Source: Limnoglobus sp. (GTDB lineage Bacteria; Planctomycetota; Planctomycetia; Gemmatales; Gemmataceae). From it: a stretch of DNA of 5,527 bases. The stretch is from contig JANXNT010001328.1 in NCBI GenBank assembly GCA_025353985.1, positions 1 to 5,527 on the forward strand, given 5' to 3'. The notes under the pieces were generated by a model that worked only from the letters and a program-made list of their open reading frames with translations, searched no databases and was not told the origin of the DNA. Both the position numbers and the translations under genes were made by a program. Shown in pieces: positions 5,522 to 5,527 of the stretch; within the stretch, counting starts at the first letter, position 1; every line of letters starts with the position of its first letter.

Positions 5522-5527
5522 GTTCGG

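Overview
This window looks like chromosomal DNA from a planctomycete, perhaps a Gemmata-type organism. The evidence is a hydrolase C-terminus of a type I associate with planctomycetes, an exosortase with its EpsI partner, and two short palindromic intergenic elements of a kind common in such genomes. The lineage call rests on memory of family patterns, not on a search. All convincing genes are on the plus strand, and the coding style is similar throughout (CG-rich codons such as TCG, CGA and GCG).

Layout: (1) Positions 1-139 are a G-rich, hexanucleotide-periodic tract containing telomere-like TTAGGG motifs. Read on the minus strand it would encode an X-Pro dipeptide repeat. (2) Positions ~140-778 hold the C-terminal part of an SGNH/GDSL-type hydrolase. 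Its catalytic core is missing, and there may be a 1-base frameshift right at the junction. (3) 824-1663 is an exosortase with the Cys/Arg/His catalytic triad intact. (4) 1696-3981 is a fused Wzc/GumC-type chain-length protein whose C-terminal CpsD-like ATPase domain has lost key nucleotide-site residues. (5) 3982-4106 is an intergenic spacer with a palindromic repeat. (6) 4107-4781 is an EpsI-family (DUF3485) exosortase partner. (7) 4807-5502 is a short membrane-bound sugar-phosphate transferase. (8) A short hairpin follows its stop codon at the right edge.

The four intact genes form one functional module. The sugar transferase would load the first sugar phosphate onto a lipid carrier. The Wzc/GumC-like protein would control polymer length or export in the inner membrane. 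Exosortase and EpsI would process and anchor sorting-tagged proteins, or act with the exopolysaccharide itself. No PEP-CTERM-type substrate, polymerase, flippase or outer-membrane exporter is seen in the window, so the locus probably continues to the right. The most unusual points are the degenerate ATPase domain fused to the chain-length protein, and the left-end junction, where two 5'-truncated reading frames meet head to head.
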